Below are positions 28,150-36,733 of a stretch of DNA of 64,000 nucleotides, one piece after another. The notes under the pieces are model-generated. The model was given only the letters and a program-made list of their open reading frames with translations. It was not told where the DNA came from and ran no database searches. The stretch lies in contig CAVTYH010000007.1 in NCBI GenBank assembly GCA_963738835.1, positions 124,001 to 188,000 of the forward strand, given 5' to 3'. Position 1 is the first letter of the stretch, and each line of letters starts with the position of its first letter. The stretch is from CAVTYH01 sp963738835 (GTDB lineage: Bacteria; Planctomycetota; Planctomycetia; Pirellulales; JADZDJ01). Position numbers and translations under genes: made by a program.

Positions 28150-28368
28150 ATGGCCGGGCAACGGTCAAACAAAAAGGCAAAGCAGAAGTTTGACCAGATG
28201 GTCGCGTCGATGGGAATTCATGAGAGCTTCGCACCCGAGTGCGTCTACTTCTCACGCGAGGAGAAGGAAGGTGAAACCAGCGTCTACGTCGAAATCAAGA
28301 CCAGGGGACAGTACTTTATCCGTTCTCCACTGGTGGTAGGTGAGCCGGCAGCTTCCTTCTCAGAGTAG
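28150..28368 (+). CDS. Small orphan hypothetical protein
   Basis: A 72-aa protein: Lys-rich start (RSNKKAKQKFDQM), then a beta-looking part (CVYFSREEKEGETSVYVEIK, YFIRSPLVV). It lies 57 bases after the 126-aa gene on the same strand and may belong to it as a second component. No family recognised. The MITE-like element begins about 65 bases after its stop. Confidence 0.45.
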   Translation: MAGQRSNKKAKQKFDQMVASMGIHESFAPECVYFSREEKEGETSVYVEIKTRGQYFIRSPLVVGEPAASFSE

Positions 28369-28432
28369 TGCGTCGCATCGAGCGGGCGGGTGGAATAGGC
28401 AGTCTGTCCGACAGCGACAGCAGACCCGGGCC

Positions 28433-28707
28433 GAGCAGAAAAAGGGGTCAGAACGATTTGATTGACACGGGGCTCGGGAGGCATTAAGTTGCCAGCATGC
28501 CACGCGGGTGGCCCGGACAAATGTCCGCTCCGGCGCAGCCGCAAGAGGTTTGGGCAAGATTTGGAATTGCCGGTTAGGTCACGCCTTGTTTACGCCTCTT
28601 GCCGCTCGCGCGACCCCGACACGGCTATCGCCTTTGTCGGAGCCACCCGCGTAATCGTCCTCCGACTCCTGAGGGCATAAAATAGTTCTGACCCCTTTTT
28701 TCTGCTC
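28433..28707. mobile_element. MITE-like element with 22-23-bp terminal inverted repeats
   Basis: The left end 28433-28454 and the right end 28685-28707 are exact inverted copies except for one extra T in a homopolymer; both contain AGGGGTCAGAAC on the inward strand. The 230-base interior has no transposase, so the element would be non-autonomous. AGGGGTCAG-type ends are familiar to me from sequences flanking Y1/REP-associated transposases, which would be the candidate helper. No clear target duplication is visible. Confidence 0.7.
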
Positions 28708-28818
28708 AAGCTCAAATTCCTGAAATACGACGATACTGCTTAATATTGCAATCACCAACGCCATCGTCAGTACTGTCGCGAGCCAGAACCAGTCTCGTTT
28801 TTTGAATCCAAATGGCAT
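28579..28818 (-). CDS. Tiny membrane protein whose 3' end runs into the MITE
   Basis: The first 40 residues are a basic start (MPFGFKKRDWFW) and one hydrophobic helix (LATVLTMALVIAILSSIVVF). From about residue 38 on, the codons lie inside the MITE-like element (ends at 28707), so the original C-terminus was replaced by repeat-encoded residues (GVRTILCPQESEDD). A GGGGAG ribosome site precedes the ATG. Function unknown; probably a damaged or altered small gene. Confidence 0.45.
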   Translation of the reverse strand: MPFGFKKRDWFWLATVLTMALVIAILSSIVVFQEFELEQKKGVRTILCPQESEDDYAGGSDKGDSRVGVARAARGVNKA

Positions 28819-28900
28819 GTAATCTCCCCACGCGGGTAGGGGTTCAGTGTAGCGGGTCTCGGGTAGTGATTACAGAATTCGGCCCGACTTTGTTCATCGA

Positions 28901-29344
28901 TCAGTTTGACGGATCGGATTCTGGCTGATTGGCATGCCGTCGATATTTCCTCGCTAGCCAAATCGATGGCAGGATTGAGAAAACCGCAATCGGGTACCAA
29001 AGGCTAATCCTCAATGTCCAAAGCACTCTGCCGGGGTCGACAATCCTGAATTTGAAATATCGGTAGTAGATTCCCCAGGCATCAAAGCCGAGTTTTTTCT
29101 CAAAGGGGCTTGGGTCTCCCTTTGCAGTGAGAGCGATGACGCCGCCGTTATACGGCCCAAATTCATCGCTGAAGAATGCTATGCCAGTATCAAAGTCACG
29201 ATGGACAAGCCCAATGTGGAAGTCATCGCGGACATGGATCGAATGGTTGTATGCGTCGACATGCCATCCGGCGATAAACAGTGCCAGCGAACATGCGAGT
29301 AGCAATGTGGACACGAGTGTGGCAATTCTGAATGCTTTCGCCAT
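28901..29344 (-). CDS. Two-span membrane protein, planctomycete hypothetical type
   Basis: A 147-aa protein: signal-anchor-like helix at about 8-26 (ATLVSTLLLACSLALFIAG), a periplasmic beta-rich part (HVRDDFHIGLVHRDFDTGIA, YRYFKFRIVDPGRVLWTL), then a helix at about 112-132 (ISLWYPIAVFSILPSIWLAR) and a basic end. The order 'surface strands, then SLWYP-helix, then P-W' is one I associate with small planctomycete hypotheticals of unknown role. A TACAAT box lies 6 bases before the ATG at 29344, so the transcript may be leaderless; an in-frame upstream ATG at 29425 is less likely. Confidence 0.6.
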   Translation of the reverse strand: MAKAFRIATLVSTLLLACSLALFIAGWHVDAYNHSIHVRDDFHIGLVHRDFDTGIAFFSDEFGPYNGGVIALTAKGDPSPFEKKLGFDAWGIYYRYFKFRIVDPGRVLWTLRISLWYPIAVFSILPSIWLARKYRRHANQPESDPSN

Positions 29345-29477
29345 GCCCGCATTGTAACTAATCTGCCCGCAATCTTCACACAGAGTTACCAGCCTGCCCG
29401 ATTCGCTTCCGTCTTCGGGTAGCAATTGCCGCGCGGCGGGCAGGCGTTTAATTTTGTGGGCCGTTCAGGCGACGATG

Positions 29478-31033
29478 CTAATCCCCCTTTTGATTTTCGG
29501 CGGCGGCGTTCACAGAAGGAACTTTTCTGATTTGAATGCGGGCGTCGTTGGTTTGGGCGGTGCCGGGCGTGCTGCGGCCGTCGGCGATGTATTTTTTGAG
29601 CAGGCCGGTTAGTTCCTTAACGACCTCCGGATGGTCGGCAGCCACGTTGTGCTGTTCGTGCTGGTCGGCGCTCATGTCGTACAACTGCTCGGCGGGCAGG
29701 GCGTCTTTCAAGGCCTCTGCTTCGCGCGGGGCGCCCAGCCGCCCGATCCGGCACACAGTTCAAGTTTCCATTTCCCTTTGCGAATGGCGAACAAGCCGTC
29801 GATGGAATGATGCACAACGGCTTCGCGTCCCGCATCGAGCGCTTGTGAAGTTAGCACGGGCCACATGCTGACGGAATCTTCGGCGGCGGTGTCGGGAAGT
29901 TTTTCGCCCACGATGTCGGCACAGGTGGCGATGAGATCGGTCAGGCAGGTCAGCGAACGGGTGTGACTGCCGGCTTCGATTTTGCCCGGCCAACGGGCGA
30001 CCAGCGGAATGCGGTGGCCGCCATCCCAGATGTCGGCTTTGTAACCGCGAAATTCGGCGCTGGGGTAATGACCTTGGGCCTCCAATTTCTTAACGTCGGC
30101 GGCAGGAGAGCAGCCGTTGTCGCTCGTGAAGATGACCAGTGTGTTGTCGGCCAACCCGGCGGCAGCAAGCGCTTTCAGAACTTCGCCGGCCGCCCAGTCG
30201 GTTTCCATCACAAAATCGCCGTAGGGGCCTAAGCCACTTTTTCCTTGCCACTGGGGCGTCGGCAGAATGGGCGTGTGGGGCGCGGTGAAGGCCACGTACA
30301 AAAATAAAGGCTTGGCGTCGGGGCCGGTTTGTTTGGCAGCGGCGGCGTGCGCCGTGATGTAATCGACGGCTTTGTGCGTGAGATCTGGCAGCACGTTGAT
30401 GGCCTCAAAATCTTGGGCGGCCGGACCAGTACGCACCCATTTCTTTTGCACGCTGGGTGTTTCGGTGACGCGTTCGTTTTCGAGATAAACAAACGGCGGC
30501 ATGTCGAGCGAGGCGCTAATGCCGAAGTAATAATCGAAGCCGTGCTGCAGCGGACCGTCTGGGATAGGATCGGCCCAAGTGTTTTCGGCAAACTGCAGAC
30601 CCAGGTGCCACTTGCCAATGACGCCGGTGGTGTAGCCGTGCTTTTTCAAAAGCGCGCCGACGGTTAATTGGTTGTCGGCAATCAGCGGCGGGCTCATTCC
30701 TTGCAACACGCCTTTCTGCAGCCGTGTGCGCCAAGCATAGCGGCCCGTGAGAATTCCGTAACGGGTGGGAGTGCAAACCGACGAACCCGAATGAGCATCG
30801 GTGAAGCACATGCCCTCGGCCGCCAGACGGTCGATATTGGGCGTGGGAATTTTTCCCCGGTCAGGATTGAAAGCGTGAATATCGCCATAGCCCAAATCGT
30901 CGCACAAAATGTAGACGATGTTGGGGCGTGCCGCCTGGGAATCGTTCGCGGGCGAATCGGCCTGCGCCGGTTGCGGAAAGATCGTGAAACCAAGAATGAG
31001 AATTAAAGCGAGGAGAAGACGCAGGGTATTCAT
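29478..31033 (-). pseudogene. Secreted arylsulfatase, one frame change near 29734
   Basis: Signal peptide (MNTLRLLLALILILGFTIFP) followed by a formylglycine-dependent sulfatase: metal-binding NIVYILCDDLGYGD, the active-site motif CTPTR (cysteine to be converted to formylglycine, in SSVCTPTRYGILTGR), GKWHLG, and DNGCSP near the C-terminal part. The C-terminal subdomain continues in another frame (APREAEALKDALPAEQLYDM, ADQHEQHNVAADHPEV); adding one G to a G-run restores it, so the gene is likely intact. Family members remove sulfate from algal or mucin glycans in the periplasm; maturation needs an enzyme encoded elsewhere. Confidence 0.9.
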
Positions 31034-31096
31034 AAATGGCTTGGATTGCAGAGAAGGTCCAGTTAGTTACGGGCAGTGGAGCGGAGACGCATGGGC

Positions 31097-31279
31097 TTAG
31101 CCCTTCTTTCTGCGCTGGAGTTGGATTCGGCCAAGCTCGCAGAAAAATCCGACGAGTGCTCTAAGCAGCCATCCATATCCCCAATCGCCGGTAGCCAAAC
31201 GATAGCCGATTCCAGCCGCCACAGCACCGAAGATCGCGGCAAAGAAGAATTGCGCTAGCAATCTTTCGCCTTGTTCCAT
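31097..31279 (-). CDS. Small two-span membrane protein
   Basis: A 60-aa protein, MEQGERLLAQFFFAAIFGAV and a GYGWLLRALVGFFCEL helix, ending RRKKG. Start at 31279 is preferred because GGAGAG lies about 10 bases upstream and the longer frame in front has coding-unlike composition. No family recognised. It lies between the divergent sulfatase and outer-membrane genes. Confidence 0.45.
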   Translation of the reverse strand: MEQGERLLAQFFFAAIFGAVAAGIGYRLATGDWGYGWLLRALVGFFCELGRIQLQRRKKG

Positions 31280-31603
31280 TGGCGTTTGCTCTCCACGTGG
31301 CGGACAGGAGTTCAGTTTAGCCGGGCGTTTGTCGCTCAGGCAATCAATTTTTGAAATGGCTGCGTTTTGACACGGCGACCACGTCCACGCCCTGCGCGGA
31401 CTTAAGGCGTGCCACTTCTTGTCTTTTGCTCGCTGAAAGGCGCCTCTGGCAAACTTTGCCGGTGCGGTAAACCTCGCGGCTAAATCCGCAAAATCTGGAT
31501 GAAGCGGTCGTGCCGTAACGATAGAAAAAGGGGGCAAAGTCTAAGCAAATTGCGGGTGGTTCGTTCTACGGGCAATCTTTCACAGGCGAAAAGGATTTCG
31601 ACC

Positions 31604-32674
31604 ATGTCGATCCGGCAATTGGCGGTTGCTTTCTGCGTGGCGCTAGGTTTTTCGGCGCTTGTAGGCTGGGCACAGGGTCAGGAATCGCAATTTGCTGGCA
31701 TCGCGGTCGGATATGCGGAGTCGAGCGACTACAGCATGGGGGATAGTCAGCCGGTGAATCTGTCCAGCGGTCAGCCGGCGGCCGATACGGCCGGTGTTGC
31801 AACCAGTTGCCAAGGCGATGTGGGCGGCAGTTGCGATTGCCAATCGGATTGCGATTGCGGCAGCGGCATGTGCGACGGGTGCTGGCACTGGGTGGCTGGC
31901 GCCGAAGGCACCTACTTGGCGCCCAATTTCCACAACGATGTCCAGTTCGGTCGCGGCACAGAGCACATTCTTGATCTGGGCTGGGAAGCCGCGCCCCGCA
32001 TCTGGCTGGGCGTCGAGAATTGCAACGGTTGGGGAGCGCGGGCCCGCTACTGGCAACTGGATGCAGAACGTAATCGCTTTGGTTTGACTTTAGACGCACT
32101 AACGACACCGGTAATCGCCGATTTCTCTCAGCAGCTAGAGGTGTACGACATCGATTGCGAACTGACGCGCCGCATTGAAGTCGGCCATTGGAATTTGCTG
32201 GGCAGTTTCGGCGGACGGTTCGGGTCGCTCGATCGTTTGCTCATGGGCAACAGTCTTGCCCAGGGACCGCCAGGTCTCAGCGAGTTCCTCAGCTTCGAGA
32301 CCGAAACCAACGCTGGCGGCATTACCGGGGCGATCGAAATGAGCACGCCCATCGGCGTCGGCGGATTGGAAGCATTCGGCAGCTTGCGTGCTTCGCCGCT
32401 GTGGGGAACCACGACCGCCTCGGTCAATGCCCGCGAAAATATGAATGGCACGGCAAGCAGCTTTTCTGATACGGCCCGGGTGAACACGCAGCTGACGATC
32501 TGGGAAGCGCAAGTCGGCCTGCAATGCACCAAACAACTGGCCTGCTGCCAGGGGAGCGTGTTTGCCCGCTGTGCGTTCGAATATCAGTCGTGGAACCTCT
32601 CGCAAATCGAAGAAGTGCCCGACCCCAGCGTCGACCTCTACGGCGTGGCGTTTGCGATTGGGTTTACGCGGTAG
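31604..32674 (+). CDS. Outer-membrane beta-barrel protein with Cys-rich N-terminus
   Basis: A 356-aa exported protein (signal peptide about residues 1-24, ending AQGQES). Residues about 70-90 are Cys-rich (CDCQSDCDCGSGMCDGC). The rest alternates polar and aromatic residues as in a barrel: WVAGAEGTYLAPNFHND, LGWEAAPRIWLGVENCNGWG, YWQLDAERNRFG, WNLLGSFGGRFGSLDRL, and it ends VAFAIGFTR. The pattern is that of planctomycete barrels resembling the Lpg1974 family. AAGGATTT precedes the ATG at 31604. The Cys cluster may tie the barrel to the Cys-rich planctomycete surface; that is inference. Confidence 0.6.
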   Translation: MSIRQLAVAFCVALGFSALVGWAQGQESQFAGIAVGYAESSDYSMGDSQPVNLSSGQPAADTAGVATSCQGDVGGSCDCQSDCDCGSGMCDGCWHWVAGAEGTYLAPNFHNDVQFGRGTEHILDLGWEAAPRIWLGVENCNGWGARARYWQLDAERNRFGLTLDALTTPVIADFSQQLEVYDIDCELTRRIEVGHWNLLGSFGGRFGSLDRLLMGNSLAQGPPGLSEFLSFETETNAGGITGAIEMSTPIGVGGLEAFGSLRASPLWGTTTASVNARENMNGTASSFSDTARVNTQLTIWEAQVGLQCTKQLACCQGSVFARCAFEYQSWNLSQIEEVPDPSVDLYGVAFAIGFTR

Positions 32675-32865
32675 ATGGCAAAATGCCGGTTCATTTTGCT
32701 GCCAGCAGCGGCGTGCGAAACCGAGCCGCGACCACCATCGCGCGTAATTTCTGAGCAATACGCCGTTCTGAGGCGTATAATTTGGTCGGCGGAAAGTAGC
32801 TGGCCGATCCTTCTGAATTCCGCTGGGGGCGAAGCTTCGGATCGGCAGAATTGCGAGACGGCAAC

Positions 32866-34167
32866 ATGTCGACAACACGTGGGACAAAATTCGCCAGCCT
32901 GCTCGTGGGCACAGCAATGATCTTCGGAACCATGTGCGCAGGGCAAGCACTGGCACATGGCGGAGGTGGAGGTGGCGGCGGAGGTGGTGGAGGCGGCATG
33001 GGCGGCGGACACGTGGGCGGCGGTGGCATGAGCGGCATGAGTATGGGCAGGGGCGGATCGAGCTTCCGCGGCATGGGACCCAGCATGAATTTCGGGCCGA
33101 GCCTCGGCAACAGCTTGCACAGCTCTAGCGGTCTGGGAATGGGCAGCCCCCCCGGTCAATTTTCGCGGAGCACCATGCACAGCGGTTTAAATGGTCTGCC
33201 GAATCTGGGCAGCGTCGGATCAAAGGGCACCAAAGCGTTTTCAGGATTGCCAGGTGCGATGCACGGAGATTCGCAGCACGCGTCGCTCAATCGCAACTGG
33301 CAGCAAGGCGAACATTTCAGCCAGCTCAATGGCAAAAACTTCGATGGGAAGAATTTTAACGGCCAGAATTTCGACGGGAAAAACTTCAACCATTTCGATC
33401 ACGACTTCCATCATCACAATTGCTTCGTCGTCGCACCGTTTTGGTGGCCGTGGTGGTACAGCGGCTTCGGCGATTGTTACTACGGTTACGGTTACAACGA
33501 CTACGGCGTGCCCTACTGCTACAACACCGTGGGTTACGAGACTCCTGTAAATGACGGCGCGGCATACGACAGCGGCGTTTACGACAGCGCGACGTACAAC
33601 AATTCCTTGCCTCAGAGCACCGAGCAGTTGCCGCAGGAGTATCCGCAGCCCGATTCGAATTCGTCGCAAAGCGGCGCGGTGTTCTTCGGTCAGGCCGAAG
33701 AGGCGTTCAGCGCCGGAAGATATCGCGATGCAGTGCGGCTAGCGAACCACGCGGCGGTGGAATCGCCGCAGAATCCTAAAGCACCGGAGTTGATGTCGCT
33801 GGCGCTGTTTGCCTTGGGCGATTACCGTGGCGGCGCCGCGCAAGCCCATGCCGCCCTGGCGCTGGGTCCGCCGGCCGATTGGGCCACCGTCTATGGTTAC
33901 TACGGCAATTTGGAGACTTACACAAAACAGCTGCGCAATCTGGAGAAATACTGCAAAGAAAAACCGACGGCGCCAGAAGGGCATTTTCTGCTGGCCTACC
34001 AGTACCTGCTGTCGGGCTTTCCAAAACAAGGGGGCAAAGAATTTGACGAAGTGGTCAAGCTCGCTCCGCAAGACAAGCTGGCGGCCGAACTGCAAAAAAA
34101 ATACAGCGGCAATTCTTCCAGAGAATCGTTGCCGACGCCGCCAGCGCCAATGCCGATCGAACAGTAA
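32866..34167 (+). CDS. Secreted Gly-rich protein with NFxG repeats and TPR domain
   Basis: A 433-aa protein. After a signal peptide (FASLLVGTAMIFGTMCAGQA) comes a Gly/Met/Ser-rich stretch with a run of 13 glycines, then five five-residue NF(D/N)G(K/Q) repeats near residues 160-185 and a His-rich spot (HFDHDFHHHN), a Trp/Tyr-rich region (FWWPWWYSGFGDCYYGYGYN), and from about residue 270 a TPR-like helical domain (AFSAGRYRDAVRLANHAAVE, LALFALGDYRGGAAQAHAAL). A TATAAT box lies at 32776-32781. Probably a surface or periplasmic scaffold. A TTG at 32851 is a less likely start. Confidence 0.6.
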   Translation: MSTTRGTKFASLLVGTAMIFGTMCAGQALAHGGGGGGGGGGGGGMGGGHVGGGGMSGMSMGRGGSSFRGMGPSMNFGPSLGNSLHSSSGLGMGSPPGQFSRSTMHSGLNGLPNLGSVGSKGTKAFSGLPGAMHGDSQHASLNRNWQQGEHFSQLNGKNFDGKNFNGQNFDGKNFNHFDHDFHHHNCFVVAPFWWPWWYSGFGDCYYGYGYNDYGVPYCYNTVGYETPVNDGAAYDSGVYDSATYNNSLPQSTEQLPQEYPQPDSNSSQSGAVFFGQAEEAFSAGRYRDAVRLANHAAVESPQNPKAPELMSLALFALGDYRGGAAQAHAALALGPPADWATVYGYYGNLETYTKQLRNLEKYCKEKPTAPEGHFLLAYQYLLSGFPKQGGKEFDEVVKLAPQDKLAAELQKKYSGNSSRESLPTPPAPMPIEQ

Positions 34168-34429
34168 TTCTTGGCGACTTGCCGGAAAGTTTCTAATACC
34201 GAGTCGGGCGTGCAGCGACGGGAGAGCTCCGGGCGGTGGCAGTTCTGGCTCGCTTTCGTTTGTTGGCATTGATGCTGCTGAGCTATTTGCGGTGATCCTC
34301 TGGGGGCGATGGCACTTTTGGGGCGTTGACCGTGGCGAAACGCCGATTTAAAGTGGCAGGTTTCGGCAGTGCGGATTGGCAGAGTCGGCGCAGGCCAAGG
34401 CCGAAGAAGCCGCTGCATTGCTTACGGCA
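34168..34429. other. Intergenic stretch before hisF
   Basis: No gene or clear signal apart from the palindromic repeat at its right end. It should hold the hisF promoter. Confidence 0.3.
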
Positions 34430-34460
34430 CCCTTGCCCTCTCCCATCGAGGGAGAGGGGA
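34430..34460. repeat. Palindromic GGGAGAGGG-family repeat at the hisF ribosome site
   Basis: CCCTCTCCC, a short loop, GGGAGAGGGGA. The right arm lies 7-16 bases before the hisF ATG and forms its Shine-Dalgarno. Confidence 0.85.
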
Positions 34461-34467
34461 CATCCCA

Positions 34468-35235
34468 ATGCTCGCCAAACGTGTTATTCCGTGTCTGGAT
34501 GTCGATCGGGGGCGAGTCGTCAAAGGCACGAAGTTTCTGGAGCTGCGCGATGCCGGCGATCCGGTGGAAGTGGCGGCGCGGTATGAAGCCGAAGGAGCCG
34601 ATGAGCTGGTGTTTCTTGACATCACGGCCAGTCACGAGGGGCGCGACATCATGCTGGATGTTGTGCGGCGGACGGCCGATGTCGTCTTCATGCCCCTCAC
34701 GGTGGGCGGGGGCATTCGGACGATCGAGGACATTAGAGCTTTGTTAAATGCCGGCAGCGATAAAGTCTCGATCAATTCGGCGGCTTCCAAAGATCCGGAA
34801 TTCGTGCGCGAGGCGGCCCGCAAGTTCGGCAGCCAGTGCATTGTGGTGAACATCGACCCCAAACGCGTGCAGAAAAACGGGCAAGAAGTCTGGGAAGTCC
34901 ACATTAATGGGGGGCGAATTCCCACGGGGCGTGAAGCTGTGGCCTGGGCTCAGGAGGTGGAACGGTTGGGGGCGGGCGAAATTGTGCTGACCTGCATGGA
35001 TGCCGACGGCACGAAAAATGGTTATGATCTAGAAATGACGGCCGCCGTCAGCCGCGTGGTTTCGATCCCTGTGGTCGCTAGCGGCGGCGCGGGCCGCCCG
35101 GAACACCTGGCTGATGCAATTCTAGTGGGACATGCCGACGCTGCCCTAGCCGCCGGCATTTTCCATTTCGGCCAATACTCGATCCGCGAAGCGAAGGAGA
35201 CCATGCCGCACAGAGGAATCCCGGTCAGGTTATGA
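34468..35235 (+). CDS. hisF: Imidazole glycerol phosphate synthase, cyclase subunit
   Basis: A 255-aa (beta/alpha)8 barrel of full family length. Motifs: MLAKRVIPCLDVDRGRVVKG with catalytic Asp11, ADELVFLDITAS, PLTVGGGIRT, KVSINSAA, CIVVNIDPKR with the second catalytic Asp, and a C-terminal phosphate loop SGGAGRPEHL. With HisH it makes IGP and AICAR from PRFAR and ammonia in histidine synthesis. No other his gene is adjacent. The start codon sits 7 bases after a palindromic repeat whose right arm serves as ribosome site. Confidence 0.97.
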   Translation: MLAKRVIPCLDVDRGRVVKGTKFLELRDAGDPVEVAARYEAEGADELVFLDITASHEGRDIMLDVVRRTADVVFMPLTVGGGIRTIEDIRALLNAGSDKVSINSAASKDPEFVREAARKFGSQCIVVNIDPKRVQKNGQEVWEVHINGGRIPTGREAVAWAQEVERLGAGEIVLTCMDADGTKNGYDLEMTAAVSRVVSIPVVASGGAGRPEHLADAILVGHADAALAAGIFHFGQYSIREAKETMPHRGIPVRL

Positions 35236-35254
35236 TCGCTAGCAGCAAGAGGGA

Positions 35255-35448
35255 ATCGTATCAAATTCGAATGACGAAATTCAAATGACGAATGAAGCAC
35301 CAATGACCAAGTTCCAATGACCAAACGGTGGCAGTGGAATGTTGGTTGTCGTCAGAGTTTCGATTATTGGAATTTGGAGCTTGGATTTTCGCTTCGACAC
35401 TTTCTGTCTTTCGTCATTCGAATTTCGTCATTCATTATTTATCCAGTC
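35255..35448. repeat. AATGACGAA-type simple repeats in inverted arrangement before the PilT-like gene
   Basis: GAATGACGAAATTCAAATGA at about 35268 is followed by AATGACCAA units to 35325; near 35410-35436 the same sequence returns inverted (TCGTCATTCGAATTTCGTC). The two parts could pair. A related segment (about 36655-36720) lies after the gene. Confidence 0.6.
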
Positions 35449-36630
35449 ATGCATACCGAAACCAATCATCACGAACACCATCTTCACCACACGAAGGAAG
35501 AAGCCGCCGAACGTTTTGTCGGCAAGCATGGCGATCTGGAAATCGACAAGCTGTTTCGGGCACTAGTGAAGCTTGAAGGCAGCGACTTGCATCTAAAAGT
35601 TGGCAAGCCGCCGTATGTGCGTGTGAAGGGCTCGCTGCGCCCCTTCGCGCACGGACCGATTGAAGATGACGAAATGGTGCGCATCATCTTCGCCATGTTC
35701 GACGATCGGCGGACGGAGATTTTTGAGGAATCCGGTGGCGTGGATTTTGCCCACGTCGTCGATGTCGACGGCGTGAATTGGCGATTTCGTGTCAACGTGC
35801 TACAGCAGTTGGGGCACGTGGGTTTGGTCGCGCGGCGAGTCAACAATTTCATTCCCGATTTTGCCGGATTGAATCTGCCGCCGGTGATCGAAGATTTGTG
35901 CAAGTTCGATCAAGGCATGATTCTGTTGGCCGGCGTCACGGGCTCTGGCAAGAGCACGACGATTGCGTCGATGCTCAATTACATCAACAGTCATTACCGC
36001 AAGCATATTCTGACGCTGGAAGACCCGATCGAGTTCACCTTCACGGAAGACAAGTGCCTGATCAACCAGCGGGAAGTGGGCACCGACGTGAAGAATTTCG
36101 AGATCGGCATGAAGCACGCCGTGCGCGAAGACCCCGACGTGATGCTGGTGGGCGAAATGCGCGATCAAGAAACGTTCATGACGGCCATCCATGCCGCTGA
36201 AACCGGGCACTTGGTGTTCGGCACCATTCACGCCTCTAGCGCACCCAGCACTATCAGCCGTATTCTCGACCTGTTCCCACGCGATATGCACAGTTCGCTG
36301 CGCAGCGCGATTGCCTTCAATATGAAGGGCATTGTGGCCCAAAAACTGCTGCCTTCCATCAAAGAAGGAGTCGGCCGGGTGCCCACGGTAGAGGTCATGA
36401 CCTTCAATGCGACCGCCCGGAAGTTGATTTTGGAAGAGCGCGATGAGAAACTGAGCGACTTGATCCGCATGTCGTCCAAAGACGGCATGCAAGATTTCAC
36501 GATGAGCCTTAAGGACCTTGTGTTGCGCGAGTATGTCGATCGAAATGTGGCGCTGGAAGTGGCGCCAAACGTGGAAGCACTGAAGATGGCGCTCAAGGGC
36601 ATTGAAGTGAAGGCGCCGGGAATTTTGTAG
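35449..36630 (+). CDS. PilT-like secretion/twitching ATPase
   Basis: A 393-aa hexameric ATPase of the T2SS/T4P family. After a His-rich start (NHHEHHLHH) come the N-terminal domain (LVKLEGSDLHLKVGKPPYVR), Walker A GVTGSGKST (162-170), the Asp box (LTLEDPIEF), Walker B DPDVMLVGEMRDQET (about 228-242) and the His box TGHLVFGTIHA (252-262). GEMRD and the LHLK-GKPP start point to the retraction ATPase PilT rather than PilB/GspE. ATG 35449 is preferred because the frame upstream consists of simple repeats. Next on the same strand is a degenerate GspE relative, so the two may work together. Confidence 0.88.
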   Translation: MHTETNHHEHHLHHTKEEAAERFVGKHGDLEIDKLFRALVKLEGSDLHLKVGKPPYVRVKGSLRPFAHGPIEDDEMVRIIFAMFDDRRTEIFEESGGVDFAHVVDVDGVNWRFRVNVLQQLGHVGLVARRVNNFIPDFAGLNLPPVIEDLCKFDQGMILLAGVTGSGKSTTIASMLNYINSHYRKHILTLEDPIEFTFTEDKCLINQREVGTDVKNFEIGMKHAVREDPDVMLVGEMRDQETFMTAIHAAETGHLVFGTIHASSAPSTISRILDLFPRDMHSSLRSAIAFNMKGIVAQKLLPSIKEGVGRVPTVEVMTFNATARKLILEERDEKLSDLIRMSSKDGMQDFTMSLKDLVLREYVDRNVALEVAPNVEALKMALKGIEVKAPGIL

Positions 36631-36733
36631 TTTTGCACTTTGCTCGTTGTCTGTTGTCATTCGAAGTTCTTCGTTCGTGAATTTCATCGTCACTCGTTCA
36701 ACGTTCATTAGTCGCCGGCGGAGACACGTTTTG

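Noticed and set aside
32638..33180. Minus-strand 180-aa frame rich in Ala/His opposite the Gly-rich gene
   Set aside because: It is the reverse of the poly-Gly coding region, which automatically gives Pro/Ala/His-rich open frames.
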